A DNA stretch of 64,000 nt from Gemmataceae bacterium (lineage in GTDB: Bacteria; Planctomycetota; Planctomycetia; Gemmatales; Gemmataceae), in the NCBI GenBank assembly GCA_019748295.1, contig JAIEPT010000073.1:16348-80347 (forward strand). Reading direction: 5' to 3'. A program made the translations under genes and the position numbers. A model generated the notes under the pieces. That model was not told where the DNA came from. It worked only from the letters and a program-made list of their open reading frames with translations, and ran no database searches. Below are positions 53,124-61,826 of the stretch, piece after piece. How positions within the stretch are numbered: position 1 is the stretch's first letter; the number at the start of each line of letters is the position of its first letter.

Positions 53124-54059
53124 TCACTGCTCGCGAAGGGTTTGCCTCATTCTGGAATGCCAAAGGTCGCGTGTCAATTGCGGAGTCGCGGGGCGGCAGC
53201 CCGGCAGATGGCGGAACCAGGTGACTTGCCGCTTCGCGAACTGCCTGGTGCGAGCCTGGATCTGCCGCACTGCGTCCGCACGGCTCAGTTTGCCGTCCAT
53301 GACCGCGATCCACTCTTTGTAGCCGAGGGCCTGGCTCGCCTCCTTGCTCAGCGGTTGCGGCAATGCCCGAAGCTGGCGCACCTCCGCCTCCCACCCTTCT
53401 TCGAACATCGCTTCGACACGACGATCGATACGCTCGTGCAGTTTTGCACGCGGCACATCGAGCCAAACGATCGAAATGCCGTCATCCGATGGAGCCGCCT
53501 GCGTCCACTGCTGCTGCCATGCGCTGATGGGCTTGCCTGTCGTTTCATAGACCTCAAGCGCACGAATGATGCGGCGAACATCATTGGGATGCAGCTTTGT
53601 CCCCGACACGGGATCGACGTCAGCCAAACGGGCATGCAACACGCTCGGATCCGACGCTGCTTCCGTTTCAAGGCGCGAACGAATGACTGGATCCGCGGGC
53701 GGGCCCTCAAAGAGTCCGGCGACTAGGGCTTTGAGATACAGAGGCGTGCCGCCGACGATCAGCGGCAGTTTGCCGCGAGACGCAATGTCGCGCACTGCGG
53801 CTTCGGCCTGCTTCAGCCACCAAGCGACGCTGGCGGATTTCCATGGATCGAGCACATCGATGAGATGATGCGGAACGCGCTCGCGGTCCGCACGTGAAGG
53901 TTTCGCGGTGCCGATATCCATGCCGCGGTAGAGCGACATGGAATCCATCGAGATGATCTCGGCATTCAGCGGATCGGCAAGTTCCAGCGCAAGCGAGCTT
54001 TTGCCGGAAGCAGTTGGGCCGGCAAGCACGAGCGCATCTTGAAAGGGTGGCGGCAACAT
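53124..54059 (-). CDS. miaA: tRNA dimethylallyltransferase MiaA
   Basis: 311 residues, normal length. It adds a dimethylallyl group to adenosine 37 of tRNAs reading UNN codons. Motifs: P-loop VLAGPTASGKSSLALELAD, IISMDSMSLYRGMDIGTAKP, HHLIDVLDPWKSASVAWW, LPLIVGGTPLYLKALVAGLF, and QARTRQFAKRQVTWFRH. It starts 6 bases behind the DUF4198-like gene, so the two are likely co-transcribed. Confidence 0.96.
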   Translation of the reverse strand: MLPPPFQDALVLAGPTASGKSSLALELADPLNAEIISMDSMSLYRGMDIGTAKPSRADRERVPHHLIDVLDPWKSASVAWWLKQAEAAVRDIASRGKLPLIVGGTPLYLKALVAGLFEGPPADPVIRSRLETEAASDPSVLHARLADVDPVSGTKLHPNDVRRIIRALEVYETTGKPISAWQQQWTQAAPSDDGISIVWLDVPRAKLHERIDRRVEAMFEEGWEAEVRQLRALPQPLSKEASQALGYKEWIAVMDGKLSRADAVRQIQARTRQFAKRQVTWFRHLPGCRPATPQLTRDLWHSRMRQTLREQ

Positions 54060-54065
54060 GCAAGT

Positions 54066-54536
54066 TCAGGAGCCGCGAGATCGGCGAAGGAGCCAAGGTA
54101 ATGCCGCGCCAATCACCGCGATCGCGGCAAGGCCGATGGCGAGGCGGCCCCACGGCAGGCGGGTGAACTCATCCCGCGAGGGGCCTTCCGAAACGTCTTT
54201 GGCATCGTTAGATTCGCCGGCCGGAACGTCGATCGTCAACTTCGCCCGATGACCTTCGCCCGCATCCACGACCACGCGGTATTTGCCCGCGGGCGGCAAG
54301 GGGAAGTTCCACAGCCCTTGCTCGTCGGTCTTGCCCTCGGCAATCTTCTTGCCCGCATCATCCGTTACTTCGACACGAGAATCGCGTGCGGGAGTGTCGT
54401 CGTTGAAATAAGCTTCGAGGTGAATTTTGCCGTCCTTCACCTTGGCATCAGCTCCCAGCCCGTGGGCAAACACCAACGCGGGTGCGATCAGGCACACGGC
54501 AATCGAGAACAACAACCTTGGAAACGACGCGTTCAT
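54066..54536 (-). CDS. Secreted carboxypeptidase-regulatory/DUF4198-like domain protein, C-terminal anchor
   Basis: 156 residues. Signal peptide up to ALVFAHGLG. The mature protein begins HGLGADAKVKDGKIHLEAYF followed by a beta-sandwich with TDEQGLWNFPLPPAGKYRVV, as in CarboxypepD_reg/DUF4198 domains and NikL-type components near metal transporters. One C-terminal transmembrane helix (LAIGLAAIAVIGAALPWLL) ends in RRSRGS. The start codon abuts the stop of the JAMM gene. No metal transporter genes are near, so the role is open. Confidence 0.8.
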   Translation of the reverse strand: MNASFPRLLFSIAVCLIAPALVFAHGLGADAKVKDGKIHLEAYFNDDTPARDSRVEVTDDAGKKIAEGKTDEQGLWNFPLPPAGKYRVVVDAGEGHRAKLTIDVPAGESNDAKDVSEGPSRDEFTRLPWGRLAIGLAAIAVIGAALPWLLRRSRGS

Positions 54537-54983
54537 CTAGGTGACATACCACTCGACTTCCGAAACGTCCCCCTCATATCGCCAAACGCGGAACGTGGGC
54601 TCGATCTCCGCAAGCGACACGATCATGCCGACGACCGTGTCGCCGTAGGCGAATGAAAGTTCCTTGTCGATCTTACTGGGAATCGGCGGCGAACTGGGAT
54701 GCGAGTGGTAGATGCACACAAGATCGATGCCGAGGGAACGCATTTCCTTTCGAAGTTTCAACTGCTCTCGGGAATCCGCCTCATAACACGTTCGCGGCTG
54801 CGCGGAGATGTTCGTCAGCGGATACCGTCGTTCAACGATCGCAAGGACATCGTCCCCTGCCCTGTCGATGCGGCCCGCGAGCATGCCGCAGCATTCATGC
54901 GGATGCTCGAGCTTGGCGTGGGCCGCGATTTCGTCGCGAATCGCCGCCGGGACGGCCAATCGAAATCGTGTGGACACCCGCAC
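54537..54983 (-). CDS. JAMM/MPN+ (Mov34/PAD-1 family) metalloprotease-like protein
   Basis: 148 residues if the GTG at 54983 is the start (GAAGGG lies upstream); a longer version from 55088 would include the argG promoter palindromes and is less likely. JAMM metal site: Glu in HPHECCGMLAG, then HSHPSSPPIPSKID, i.e. H-x-H-P...S-x-x-D. Such bacterial proteins are isopeptidases or desampylase-like enzymes. No ubiquitin-like or E1-like partner is nearby. First gene of the operon with the DUF4198-like protein, miaA and the FHA protein; divergent from argG. Confidence 0.88.
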   Translation of the reverse strand: MRVSTRFRLAVPAAIRDEIAAHAKLEHPHECCGMLAGRIDRAGDDVLAIVERRYPLTNISAQPRTCYEADSREQLKLRKEMRSLGIDLVCIYHSHPSSPPIPSKIDKELSFAYGDTVVGMIVSLAEIEPTFRVWRYEGDVSEVEWYVT

Positions 54984-55027
54984 GGTCCCTTCTGAAGATG
55001 AACCACGCAATCCGGTTTGTTCGCGTG

Positions 55028-55083
55028 GCGACAAGTTTATTAACTTGTCGGTCTCGACTTTCGAACAAGTTAATGAACTTGTT
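55028..55083. promoter_or_regulatory. Two tandem palindromes between the JAMM gene and argG
   Basis: cgacaagtt-TATT-aacttgtcg (55028-55049) and gaacaagtt-AATG-aacttgttc (55062-55083); both perfect, with the same core ACAAGTT-N4-AACTTGT, and centres exactly 34 bases apart. They lie in the 132-bp region between divergent genes, 33 bases before the argG start. They could be operators for a dimeric repressor or paired hairpins. A related palindrome is at 804-824. Confidence 0.65.
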
Positions 55084-55115
55084 CCCACGAATGCCTTTCT
55101 CGGAGTTTTCCCAAC

Positions 55116-56366
55116 ATGGCTCGCGATCGCGTCATCCTGGCTTATTCCGGCGGTCTGGACACGTCCGTCATGGTGCCGTGGATCGGCGAAAAATACAACC
55201 TAGATGTCGTCACCTTCACGTGCGACCTGGGCCAGGGGGAAGACATCGAGAAGATCAAGCAGAAGGCGCTCAAGACCGGAGCGGTCGATGCCGTCGCCCT
55301 GGATGCCCGCAACCTGTTCGTCGATCTCTTCGTGTGGCCCGCCCTCATGGCCGGCGCCCTCTACGAAGGAAAGTACCCACTCGCCACCGCGCTGGGCCGG
55401 CCGCTCATCGCCAAGCTCATGGTGGATGTGGCCCGCGAAAAGGGGGCCAAAGCCGTCGCCCACGGCTGCACCGGCAAAGGAAACGACCAGGTCCGCTTCG
55501 ATTGCACCTTCCAGACGTTGGCCCCGGACTTGCAGATTATCGCTCCCGTCCGCGAGTGGAAGTGGACGCGCGACGAAGAGATCAAGTACGCCGCGAAGAA
55601 CAACATTCAGGTCGAAGCGAAGGCGGAAAGTCCTTACAGCGTCGATCAGAACATTTTCGGACGAAGCGTCGAAGCGGGGCTGCTCGAAGACCCCTGGGAC
55701 GAGCCACCCGAAGAAGCTTACCAGTGGACGAACGCAGCGGCCAAGTGCCCCAACGATCCGGAATATATTGAGATCGAGTTCGAACACGGCCGGCCGATTG
55801 GGTTGAACGGAACGAAGATGGACGCCGTCCCCCTTCTGGAGAAATTAAATCAAATCGGCGGCAAGCACGGCGTCGGTCGCATCGATCATGTGGAGAACCG
55901 CCTCGTGGGGATCAAATCCCGCGAAGTGTACGAAGCGCCAGCGGCGGTGATCCTGCATGAGGCCCATCGCGAACTCGAATCGCTTTGCCTTTCGAGGCAA
56001 GCGATGCGATTTAAGACGTTGGTTTCGCAAGAATACGCGGATCTTATCTATAATGGACTGTGGTTCAGCGCGTTCCACCAGGATTTGTTCCAGTTCGTGC
56101 TGAGCAACCAGCGTTTCGTGAAGGGCATCGCTCGGGTGAAGCTCCTCAAGGGCAGAGCCGCGGTCGTCGGCCGGAAGAGCGAATATAGCCTCTACAGCAA
56201 GAAGCTGGCAACCTACGAGACAGGCGACATGTTCGATCATGACGCCGCCAAGGGCTTTATCCGTTTGCATGGCCTGAGCCAGCAAACCCAGGCCCAGCGA
56301 CAACTGTTGAAAGACGGCCGCGGCTTCGACCTGCCCGGCCTGCTCAGCAGCGACGACAAAAAGTAG
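55116..56366 (+). CDS. argG: Argininosuccinate synthase
   Basis: 416 residues. It joins citrulline and aspartate with ATP to form argininosuccinate in arginine synthesis. PPi-loop ATP site ILAYSGGLDTSVMVPWI at the start, VTFTCDLGQGEDIEKIKQKA, ALGRPLIAKLMVDVAREKGA, HGCTGKGNDQVRFD, and REWKWTRDEEIKYA. Normal length. It stands alone as a plus-strand gene; the rest of the arginine pathway is not in the window. Confidence 0.97.
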   Translation: MARDRVILAYSGGLDTSVMVPWIGEKYNLDVVTFTCDLGQGEDIEKIKQKALKTGAVDAVALDARNLFVDLFVWPALMAGALYEGKYPLATALGRPLIAKLMVDVAREKGAKAVAHGCTGKGNDQVRFDCTFQTLAPDLQIIAPVREWKWTRDEEIKYAAKNNIQVEAKAESPYSVDQNIFGRSVEAGLLEDPWDEPPEEAYQWTNAAAKCPNDPEYIEIEFEHGRPIGLNGTKMDAVPLLEKLNQIGGKHGVGRIDHVENRLVGIKSREVYEAPAAVILHEAHRELESLCLSRQAMRFKTLVSQEYADLIYNGLWFSAFHQDLFQFVLSNQRFVKGIARVKLLKGRAAVVGRKSEYSLYSKKLATYETGDMFDHDAAKGFIRLHGLSQQTQAQRQLLKDGRGFDLPGLLSSDDKK

Positions 56367-56442
56367 CGAGAGCCGTTTAGCGGGGAGCCGTAGGCGACCG
56401 AAAACGGACGCTTACGGCTTCGCCATTGGATGAGGATGTGCC

Positions 56443-57162
56443 ATGGACATGCACGACAGCATGGATATCGATCAGCTCGCCAACTACCTTCAGCGAGATG
56501 CGCGGGAGCTTGGCAAAATGGCGGACCGCGGTCGCCTGCCCGGGCAGAAGGTCGCCGGACAATGGCGGTTCGCGCCTGCCGAGATCAATCATTGGGTCGA
56601 AACCCAGCTCAAAGACTACAGCGACAAAGAACTGGCCGCGCTGGAAGTGGGCGCTCGCAGGGGCAAGTCTTGTTCGGGCCTGCTGGTCACGAAGCTGCTG
56701 ACGCCCGCCACGATGGCAGTGCCGATTGCCGCTTCCACCAAGCCGTCGGTCCTGAAGCAGCTGGTCGTCCTTGCCGAGCAATCGTGGCAAGTCTACGATC
56801 CCGAAGCTCTGCTCGACGCGATTCGCCAGCGCGAAAATCTGCATTCGACGGCCATGGATCGCGGCGTCGCGTTTCCGCATCCGCGCCGTGCCCTCCCCTC
56901 CACGGTGCTCGGCGAATCGGTCATCGCCTATGGCCGCACTCCTCGCGGCGTCCCATTCGGCTCCGGCAGCGGCTTGGCAGACGTTTTCTTCCTCGTCGCC
57001 TGCACCGATCAGCCGACGCACATGCAAGTCCTCGCTCGCCTCTCCCGCATGATGCTCCGCCCCGGCCTGCTCGAGAAATTGCGAGCCGCCGAGGATGTCG
57101 CGGAGACGTATCAACTGCTGGCGGAAGCCGAAAAGGCAGCACTCGAAGAAGTGCTGCCGTAA
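56443..57162 (+). CDS. Fusion of an excisionase-type HTH and a PTS IIA (fructose/Ntr) domain
   Basis: 239 residues. Residues 7-58 are a MerR/excisionase-type helix-turn-helix (MDIDQLANYLQRDARELGKM and the wing GQKVAGQWRFAPAEINHWV). Residues 90-235 form a PTS EIIA type 2 domain: ALLDAIRQRENLHSTAMDRG followed by VAFPHPRRALP, where the His is the phosphorylation site, then GLADVFFLVACTDQPTHMQV. No sugar permease is near; it is probably a regulatory IIA of the nitrogen PTS type. The HTH suggests a direct DNA role. Palindromic unit follows at the stop codon. Confidence 0.92.
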   Translation: MDMHDSMDIDQLANYLQRDARELGKMADRGRLPGQKVAGQWRFAPAEINHWVETQLKDYSDKELAALEVGARRGKSCSGLLVTKLLTPATMAVPIAASTKPSVLKQLVVLAEQSWQVYDPEALLDAIRQRENLHSTAMDRGVAFPHPRRALPSTVLGESVIAYGRTPRGVPFGSGSGLADVFFLVACTDQPTHMQVLARLSRMMLRPGLLEKLRAAEDVAETYQLLAEAEKAALEEVLP

Positions 57163-57300
57163 GGCGAGCAGCCGCTGTTAGGCGGCTGGTATCGCGTCCG
57201 CAGGAGTCGCATGACGCTCAGAGAGTTTGCAGTCAGCAGGCTGGGGACCAAGAAACACTTTCGGACGCCGTACCAGCCGCCTAACAGCGGCTGCTCGCCT
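57162..57300. repeat. 139-bp unit with perfect 30-bp terminal inverted repeats
   Basis: 57162-57191 and 57271-57300 are exact inverted copies (outer sequence aggcgagcagccgctgttag), and the match continues inward for 9 more bases with 2 differences. The 61-bp inner part has no gene. It starts at the last base of the PTS gene stop and ends just before the stop of the phosphatase gene, so it fills the convergent gap. It may be a MITE or a bidirectional terminator. Confidence 0.85.
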
Positions 57301-57303
57301 CGC

Positions 57304-57936
57304 TTAATGCGGGATCGTCGGCGCTTGCAGCCCGGCGACGTTTGGCGGGAGATCGTCGATCCTCACATCATTCCACCGGTTGCCCGTCTTCGTCAGTTCC
57401 GTGATGGCGACATTTCGGATGGAGCCGATCGATTGCCAGGTGCGGCCTTCGAGGAGGGTAAGCAGCAGCGTCTTGATGACGACGCCGTGAGCGACCATGG
57501 CGATGCGTTTGCCCTCATGGCGTTCAACAATGCTCGACCAGACGGGGAGCACGCGGCGGCGGAGGTCGTCGAGGGATTCGGCGCCTTCGTGGGCGAACGA
57601 GGTTTCGCCGGCGTCCCAGCGGCGGATCGTTTCCGGCCAAATGCCGTTGCCGCCGTCGAAGCCCTGCCCGCTCATGAAGCCGACGCGGCGTTCGTGCAGT
57701 TCAGGTTCCGTTTCCACAGTGAGGCCGCAGGCGTGAGCGATGGCCTGGGCGGTGCGCTGCGCGCGGCGCATTCCGGAGGCGACGATTGCTTGCAGTTCGG
57801 CCGAGCGCAGATATTCCGCAATCGCAACGGCCTGCTGTTCACCCAGAGGGCTCAATTCGGTATCGGATTCGGCGCCATGAAAGACGCGGGGATTCGCGCT
57901 TTCGGCGTGGCGAAGCAGAAAGACGCGCGTCATCAT
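57304..57936 (-). CDS. Histidine phosphatase (phosphoglycerate mutase-like)
   Basis: 210 residues. RHG motif is present as LLRHAESANPRVFHG near residue 8, then ELSPLGEQQAVAIAEYL, IVASGMRRAQRTAQAIA, LHERRVGFMSG and MVAHGVVIKTLLL, giving the two catalytic His, Arg and Glu. The substrate is uncertain: sugar phosphates or a cofactor phosphate. ATG at 57936 or the adjacent ATG at 57933 starts it; this overlaps the stop of the 1297-residue gene, so the two are co-translated. Confidence 0.93.
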   Translation of the reverse strand: MMTRVFLLRHAESANPRVFHGAESDTELSPLGEQQAVAIAEYLRSAELQAIVASGMRRAQRTAQAIAHACGLTVETEPELHERRVGFMSGQGFDGGNGIWPETIRRWDAGETSFAHEGAESLDDLRRRVLPVWSSIVERHEGKRIAMVAHGVVIKTLLLTLLEGRTWQSIGSIRNVAITELTKTGNRWNDVRIDDLPPNVAGLQAPTIPH

Positions 57937-60900
57937 GTCAGATTTTTTACCTGGTCAGCCAAATCGTGAAACGCAATGGGCCGTTTGGGCACCTGGAAGA
58001 GATTCTCGGCCAAGTGAGCAAGCGCGGTCTTGGCGGTGCGGGCCTGATCCAATTCGCTTTGCAATCGCTCGATCCAAGCAGGCACATCGAGGCCTACGCC
58101 GCTCGGCGTCGAAGCCCACGGTTCCAGTTCCTTTTCGAGCGGCGATGGATCGGTGCGGTCAAACCAATCCTTGGCTTGCTCCAGGGCGACTGGGACAAGC
58201 GCACAGAGTTGATCGAGCGTCATCGGCTTCACGAAGCGTTCTTCAAGCCGGTCGGCGATCGTCGCCATTCGCATGCCGTGCTTGCGTTGCAGCGCGGCGA
58301 GTTGGTCGAGATGCTCCTTCGCCGGTTGCCGGGTCAATCCTTCGACGCGCGATCGCCATAGGGCGGCGGCCGGCGCATGCACCTTGGCGAGCATCTCGTG
58401 AACCAGGCCGAGCGGCTTCATCTGCCAGGCCGCCCGTTCGTAACTCCCTTTGAGCTTCACGAAATCGAAGAACTGATAGAGGTTCTGACCGAAATCCGAT
58501 TGCGTCGTCGTCGCGTTGTAATCGCGATAGTGATCGTAATTCTCAATGATCGCCTGCAGGATGAATTGCAGGTGCCGTTCGGCTTCGCCGCGCTGAATCT
58601 TGCTGCCGAGGTCGTCGAGCAGCTTCAGTTCCGTCTCGCCGTCTTGCTGCAGATAATCGAGCCACGCGCCGACGCCGCGATGCAGGATGCCGCGGAGATT
58701 CGCGAGGGCCATGAAACGGGCGGAAAACAGGTCATGACCGTAGCGCTGGATGAATCGGCGAAGGCGATCCCACTCTTTATCCGAAGAGATCGCTTCCACC
58801 ATCGAGACGCGCAACGTCTTGCTATGGTCGAGCCAAAGCGCGGAGAACGGCTCGGCCATTTTCTCGAGCACGGCGACGACCTGGCCGGCATCGACCTTGT
58901 CGCGTTTGCCGGCTTCGGCGACCGCTTCCACAAGTGCGTGAATCGCAACCTGGAAAAGCTGATCGAACTCGGTAATGCGCGGCCCGTTCAGCATCTGCAC
59001 GGCTTCCATGTCGCGGGCCATGCGAACCAGGCGATAGGTTTCCCGAAGCATCCCTTGTCGCGGCAGATTGTCCACGAGGCCGCGAAGCACCGTCTGGGCG
59101 ATGCTCGCGCGAAGGATCTTTCGCGGATCCCCTCCTTGATTGAGCGGCGTGTAGAGCAGCGGCTCGCTGCGGAAGCGATCCTGGAAATGCTTGAGCGTTT
59201 TGCGGGCCTGATCGTTGCTCTGCCGCATGAGCGACTTTTCGAGCTTAAGAACTGCCGCCTCCCATTCGGGGCGTTCCATCCCGAGGTCGGCAAGATCGCC
59301 GTCGATCGAGCCGAGCAAGGCGCCGAGGCAAAGCGATTGGTCGAGGCATGCATTGATGACGAGGCCCAACAACCGTTCCTTCGTCACCCGGCGTTGATCG
59401 AATTCAACGAGTGAGTCGTAGCTGCCGGAAGGGCGCGGAATCTCATGGCGCTGAATCGTATCCATGAGTTCGAGCAGGCCGAGCATATTTTCGCGAGCCC
59501 GGCCCAGCCAAAGCCGAGCGGCATCCTGGGCGACCTTCTTGTCGGAACCGGAGGCCGGACGGATCACACGCGTGGCGATATTCCAAAGGCGAGCAACCGT
59601 GGACAGGAATCGCAGGCGTTTCTCAAGCCGATCGGCCTCGGCCGAGAGTTCCGCATCCCTGGGAGTCGAAGGGCCCTCGTCCATCACGGAGCCTTCGACA
59701 TCGTCGTCCGTGCTGTCCTTGTAGGTCACGTCCTCATAGGCGGCGCCGAAGAGGTCGCTTTCCTCTTCATCCTCAACTTCGCCCGCGGGTTCGTCGGATT
59801 CTTTCGTTTCGGGTTTGGCGACAACGCCGCCGATGCCGGCGGGATCGAGCGCGGGGACTTCCCAGTATTCTTCCGCATTCGCTTCGAGATAGTCGAAAAA
59901 CTTGCGGGCCAATTCCAAGCTGCCTGGCGGATTCGCTTCGCCGCGGACGGGGCAAAGCGAAAGGATGAACCGCAAAGCCAGATCGTGGAACGAGTGGTCC
60001 CCTTCTTCAAGAGGCACTTCTTCCGCGTGGGCGATCCAGGTCACGAGCAACGCTAATGCCGCGCGAAAGTCCCGCTTCTCCAGGAGAGCTTCCACGACGA
60101 GCGCGAACGCCTTGGGCGAACGGAATCGATCGAGATGTTGCTTCCAGAAAGCGAGATCGCTGACCGACTCGCCGCGCTGCCGCCACTGCGCGAGGGCGCG
60201 GGCGACATGGTCCGCGGATTCCGCGGCTTCCGCGCCGTGGACATGGGGAATATCGGTCACCGTGGTGGTCGCGAACTGATCCCACCAAGTCGCGAACGAA
60301 CGCATGCCGCGAGCCAGTTCCACCTGAGCGTCGGCTCGATCGCGGGCGGCGCCTTCGGCTAGCAGGCGAGCGTATAGCTCAAGAATTCCGTCCACGACGC
60401 GGACCAACTCGTCGATGCGGTGGTCTTGGATGCTGTCCTCAACAGACTGAAACCGCGGATACTGCCCCTGAAAGCCGAGGATGTTCCACGGATCGACGGC
60501 GGCGCCGCAAAGGATCGCGCGATGCAGCAGGTCTTGCGCGTGCGACAGATTCTTCGCGGCATCGTCGAATCGGCCCATCTCCACGAGCATGCGGCCCGTC
60601 GCCAAATCGATGTGCATCTCAGTAAGCAGACGCGTGGACGGGACGGGGATCGCATCGACCTGACGCCGTGCCGCGGCGGGGTAGCCGATCTCCGCGAGCA
60701 GCAGCGCCACCTGTCGTCGCTGAAGCTGCAAGGCGCGATGCCGGCCGAGAAACTGGTTGAGATGCTGTCGGGCTCCGCCGAAAGGTTGATGGACGACTTT
60801 CGCTTCGGCCGCAAGCCGCTGGGCGTGTTTCCCGCCGATTTTCGCCATCAGCAAATCGTAGAAACGTTCGCGATAGCGGGCGATGCGTGGGACCAAATTC

Positions 60901-61826
60901 GTGAGCGTCACCGCGGAATCGTGCGTTTGCGGGCCCCATCCGCTGGTCCCCGCTCCCATGAGTACGGTACCCGCCAACACGGCCGCCGCCTCGAAAAGCA
61001 GTTCCTGCGGATCGTGCGTGCCGGGGTTGTTGACTCGCTGCATCAGGCCTTCAAGCGTGATCGCCCTCACCACAAATCGCGAGAAGTAACCCTTCGAGTC
61101 GATGTGCTCGGGATCCCATTCGCCGAAGGGATAGTTAGGGCGTTTGTCGGCCGGATGGTGGAAGTCGTAAGCCCGCGGGTCGAGGGCGAATTCCTCAAGT
61201 TGCTCTGGATCGTAGCATGCTTCGCGAAGCAGATCGCCATCGGCGGCTTGCAGGATCTCGAGCGTCTTTTCGATGAGCGGTCGATACCGACCCCAGCCGA
61301 CGCCAGCACCTTTGAGGAAAAGCGGCAGCGGCCGCACGCGTTCGTGGTCGTAGACGGCGCCCTTGCGGCGATTTTCGAGCACTGCAATGGGGCGATGGCC
61401 CACGTAATCGTTGAGTTGCTTGATCGTGGAGCGAACGATCCGATCCGTTTCCTCCCAGGGGCCACGCTGCTGAAGCACTGCCTCGACAACGCGGACCAAG
61501 AAGAGTGGGACGAAGAGATCGGCATCGCGAAGGTGAGCGAGCAGATCGCCATGATGCGATCGAAACGCCGGCAACACAGACTCGAACACCAGCCGAACGA
61601 TCGCTTCCGCCTGAGTCGTGTCTTGAAAAGCGGCTTTTCCGGCGGCCTTCAGTTCCGCAAGCGAATCGAGGAGAACCTTCGGCGAGTCGCGCCAAGGCTC
61701 GCGCGATCCGCCGGCGGCGAGGTCGGCGCACAGGTCGTTCCATTGCTTCTGAAAGCGCGGATCGGGCCTCCCCTCGGCAAAATTGAGGTAGCCGAGCAAC
61801 GCTTCCAAACGTGCCGCCTCGATCAT
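57933..61826 (-). CDS. Large cytoplasmic protein of unknown function (1297 aa)
   Basis: No signal peptide and no transmembrane helix. Predicted mostly alpha-helical, with TPR/ARM-like stretches (for example AAKNLSHAQDLLHRAI and DYNATTTQSDFGQNLYQFF). There is an acidic low-complexity linker at about 680-720 (EVEDEEESDLFGAAYEDV). I do not recognise a named family or catalytic motif; I believe similar long proteins occur in Planctomycetota, from memory. The stop overlaps the start of the histidine phosphatase, implying a joint role. It appears intact over 3.9 kb with uniform composition. Confidence 0.85.
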   Translation of the reverse strand: MIEAARLEALLGYLNFAEGRPDPRFQKQWNDLCADLAAGGSREPWRDSPKVLLDSLAELKAAGKAAFQDTTQAEAIVRLVFESVLPAFRSHHGDLLAHLRDADLFVPLFLVRVVEAVLQQRGPWEETDRIVRSTIKQLNDYVGHRPIAVLENRRKGAVYDHERVRPLPLFLKGAGVGWGRYRPLIEKTLEILQAADGDLLREACYDPEQLEEFALDPRAYDFHHPADKRPNYPFGEWDPEHIDSKGYFSRFVVRAITLEGLMQRVNNPGTHDPQELLFEAAAVLAGTVLMGAGTSGWGPQTHDSAVTLTNLVPRIARYRERFYDLLMAKIGGKHAQRLAAEAKVVHQPFGGARQHLNQFLGRHRALQLQRRQVALLLAEIGYPAAARRQVDAIPVPSTRLLTEMHIDLATGRMLVEMGRFDDAAKNLSHAQDLLHRAILCGAAVDPWNILGFQGQYPRFQSVEDSIQDHRIDELVRVVDGILELYARLLAEGAARDRADAQVELARGMRSFATWWDQFATTTVTDIPHVHGAEAAESADHVARALAQWRQRGESVSDLAFWKQHLDRFRSPKAFALVVEALLEKRDFRAALALLVTWIAHAEEVPLEEGDHSFHDLALRFILSLCPVRGEANPPGSLELARKFFDYLEANAEEYWEVPALDPAGIGGVVAKPETKESDEPAGEVEDEEESDLFGAAYEDVTYKDSTDDDVEGSVMDEGPSTPRDAELSAEADRLEKRLRFLSTVARLWNIATRVIRPASGSDKKVAQDAARLWLGRARENMLGLLELMDTIQRHEIPRPSGSYDSLVEFDQRRVTKERLLGLVINACLDQSLCLGALLGSIDGDLADLGMERPEWEAAVLKLEKSLMRQSNDQARKTLKHFQDRFRSEPLLYTPLNQGGDPRKILRASIAQTVLRGLVDNLPRQGMLRETYRLVRMARDMEAVQMLNGPRITEFDQLFQVAIHALVEAVAEAGKRDKVDAGQVVAVLEKMAEPFSALWLDHSKTLRVSMVEAISSDKEWDRLRRFIQRYGHDLFSARFMALANLRGILHRGVGAWLDYLQQDGETELKLLDDLGSKIQRGEAERHLQFILQAIIENYDHYRDYNATTTQSDFGQNLYQFFDFVKLKGSYERAAWQMKPLGLVHEMLAKVHAPAAALWRSRVEGLTRQPAKEHLDQLAALQRKHGMRMATIADRLEERFVKPMTLDQLCALVPVALEQAKDWFDRTDPSPLEKELEPWASTPSGVGLDVPAWIERLQSELDQARTAKTALAHLAENLFQVPKRPIAFHDLADQVKNLT

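Noticed and set aside
54984..55088. Extended N-terminus of the JAMM protein
   Set aside because: It would translate the paired palindromes in front of argG; the GTG at 54983 has a better ribosome binding site.
56386..56419. Dyad agccgtaggcg/cgcttacggct behind argG
   Set aside because: One mismatch, short arms and no T-run; too weak to call a terminator.
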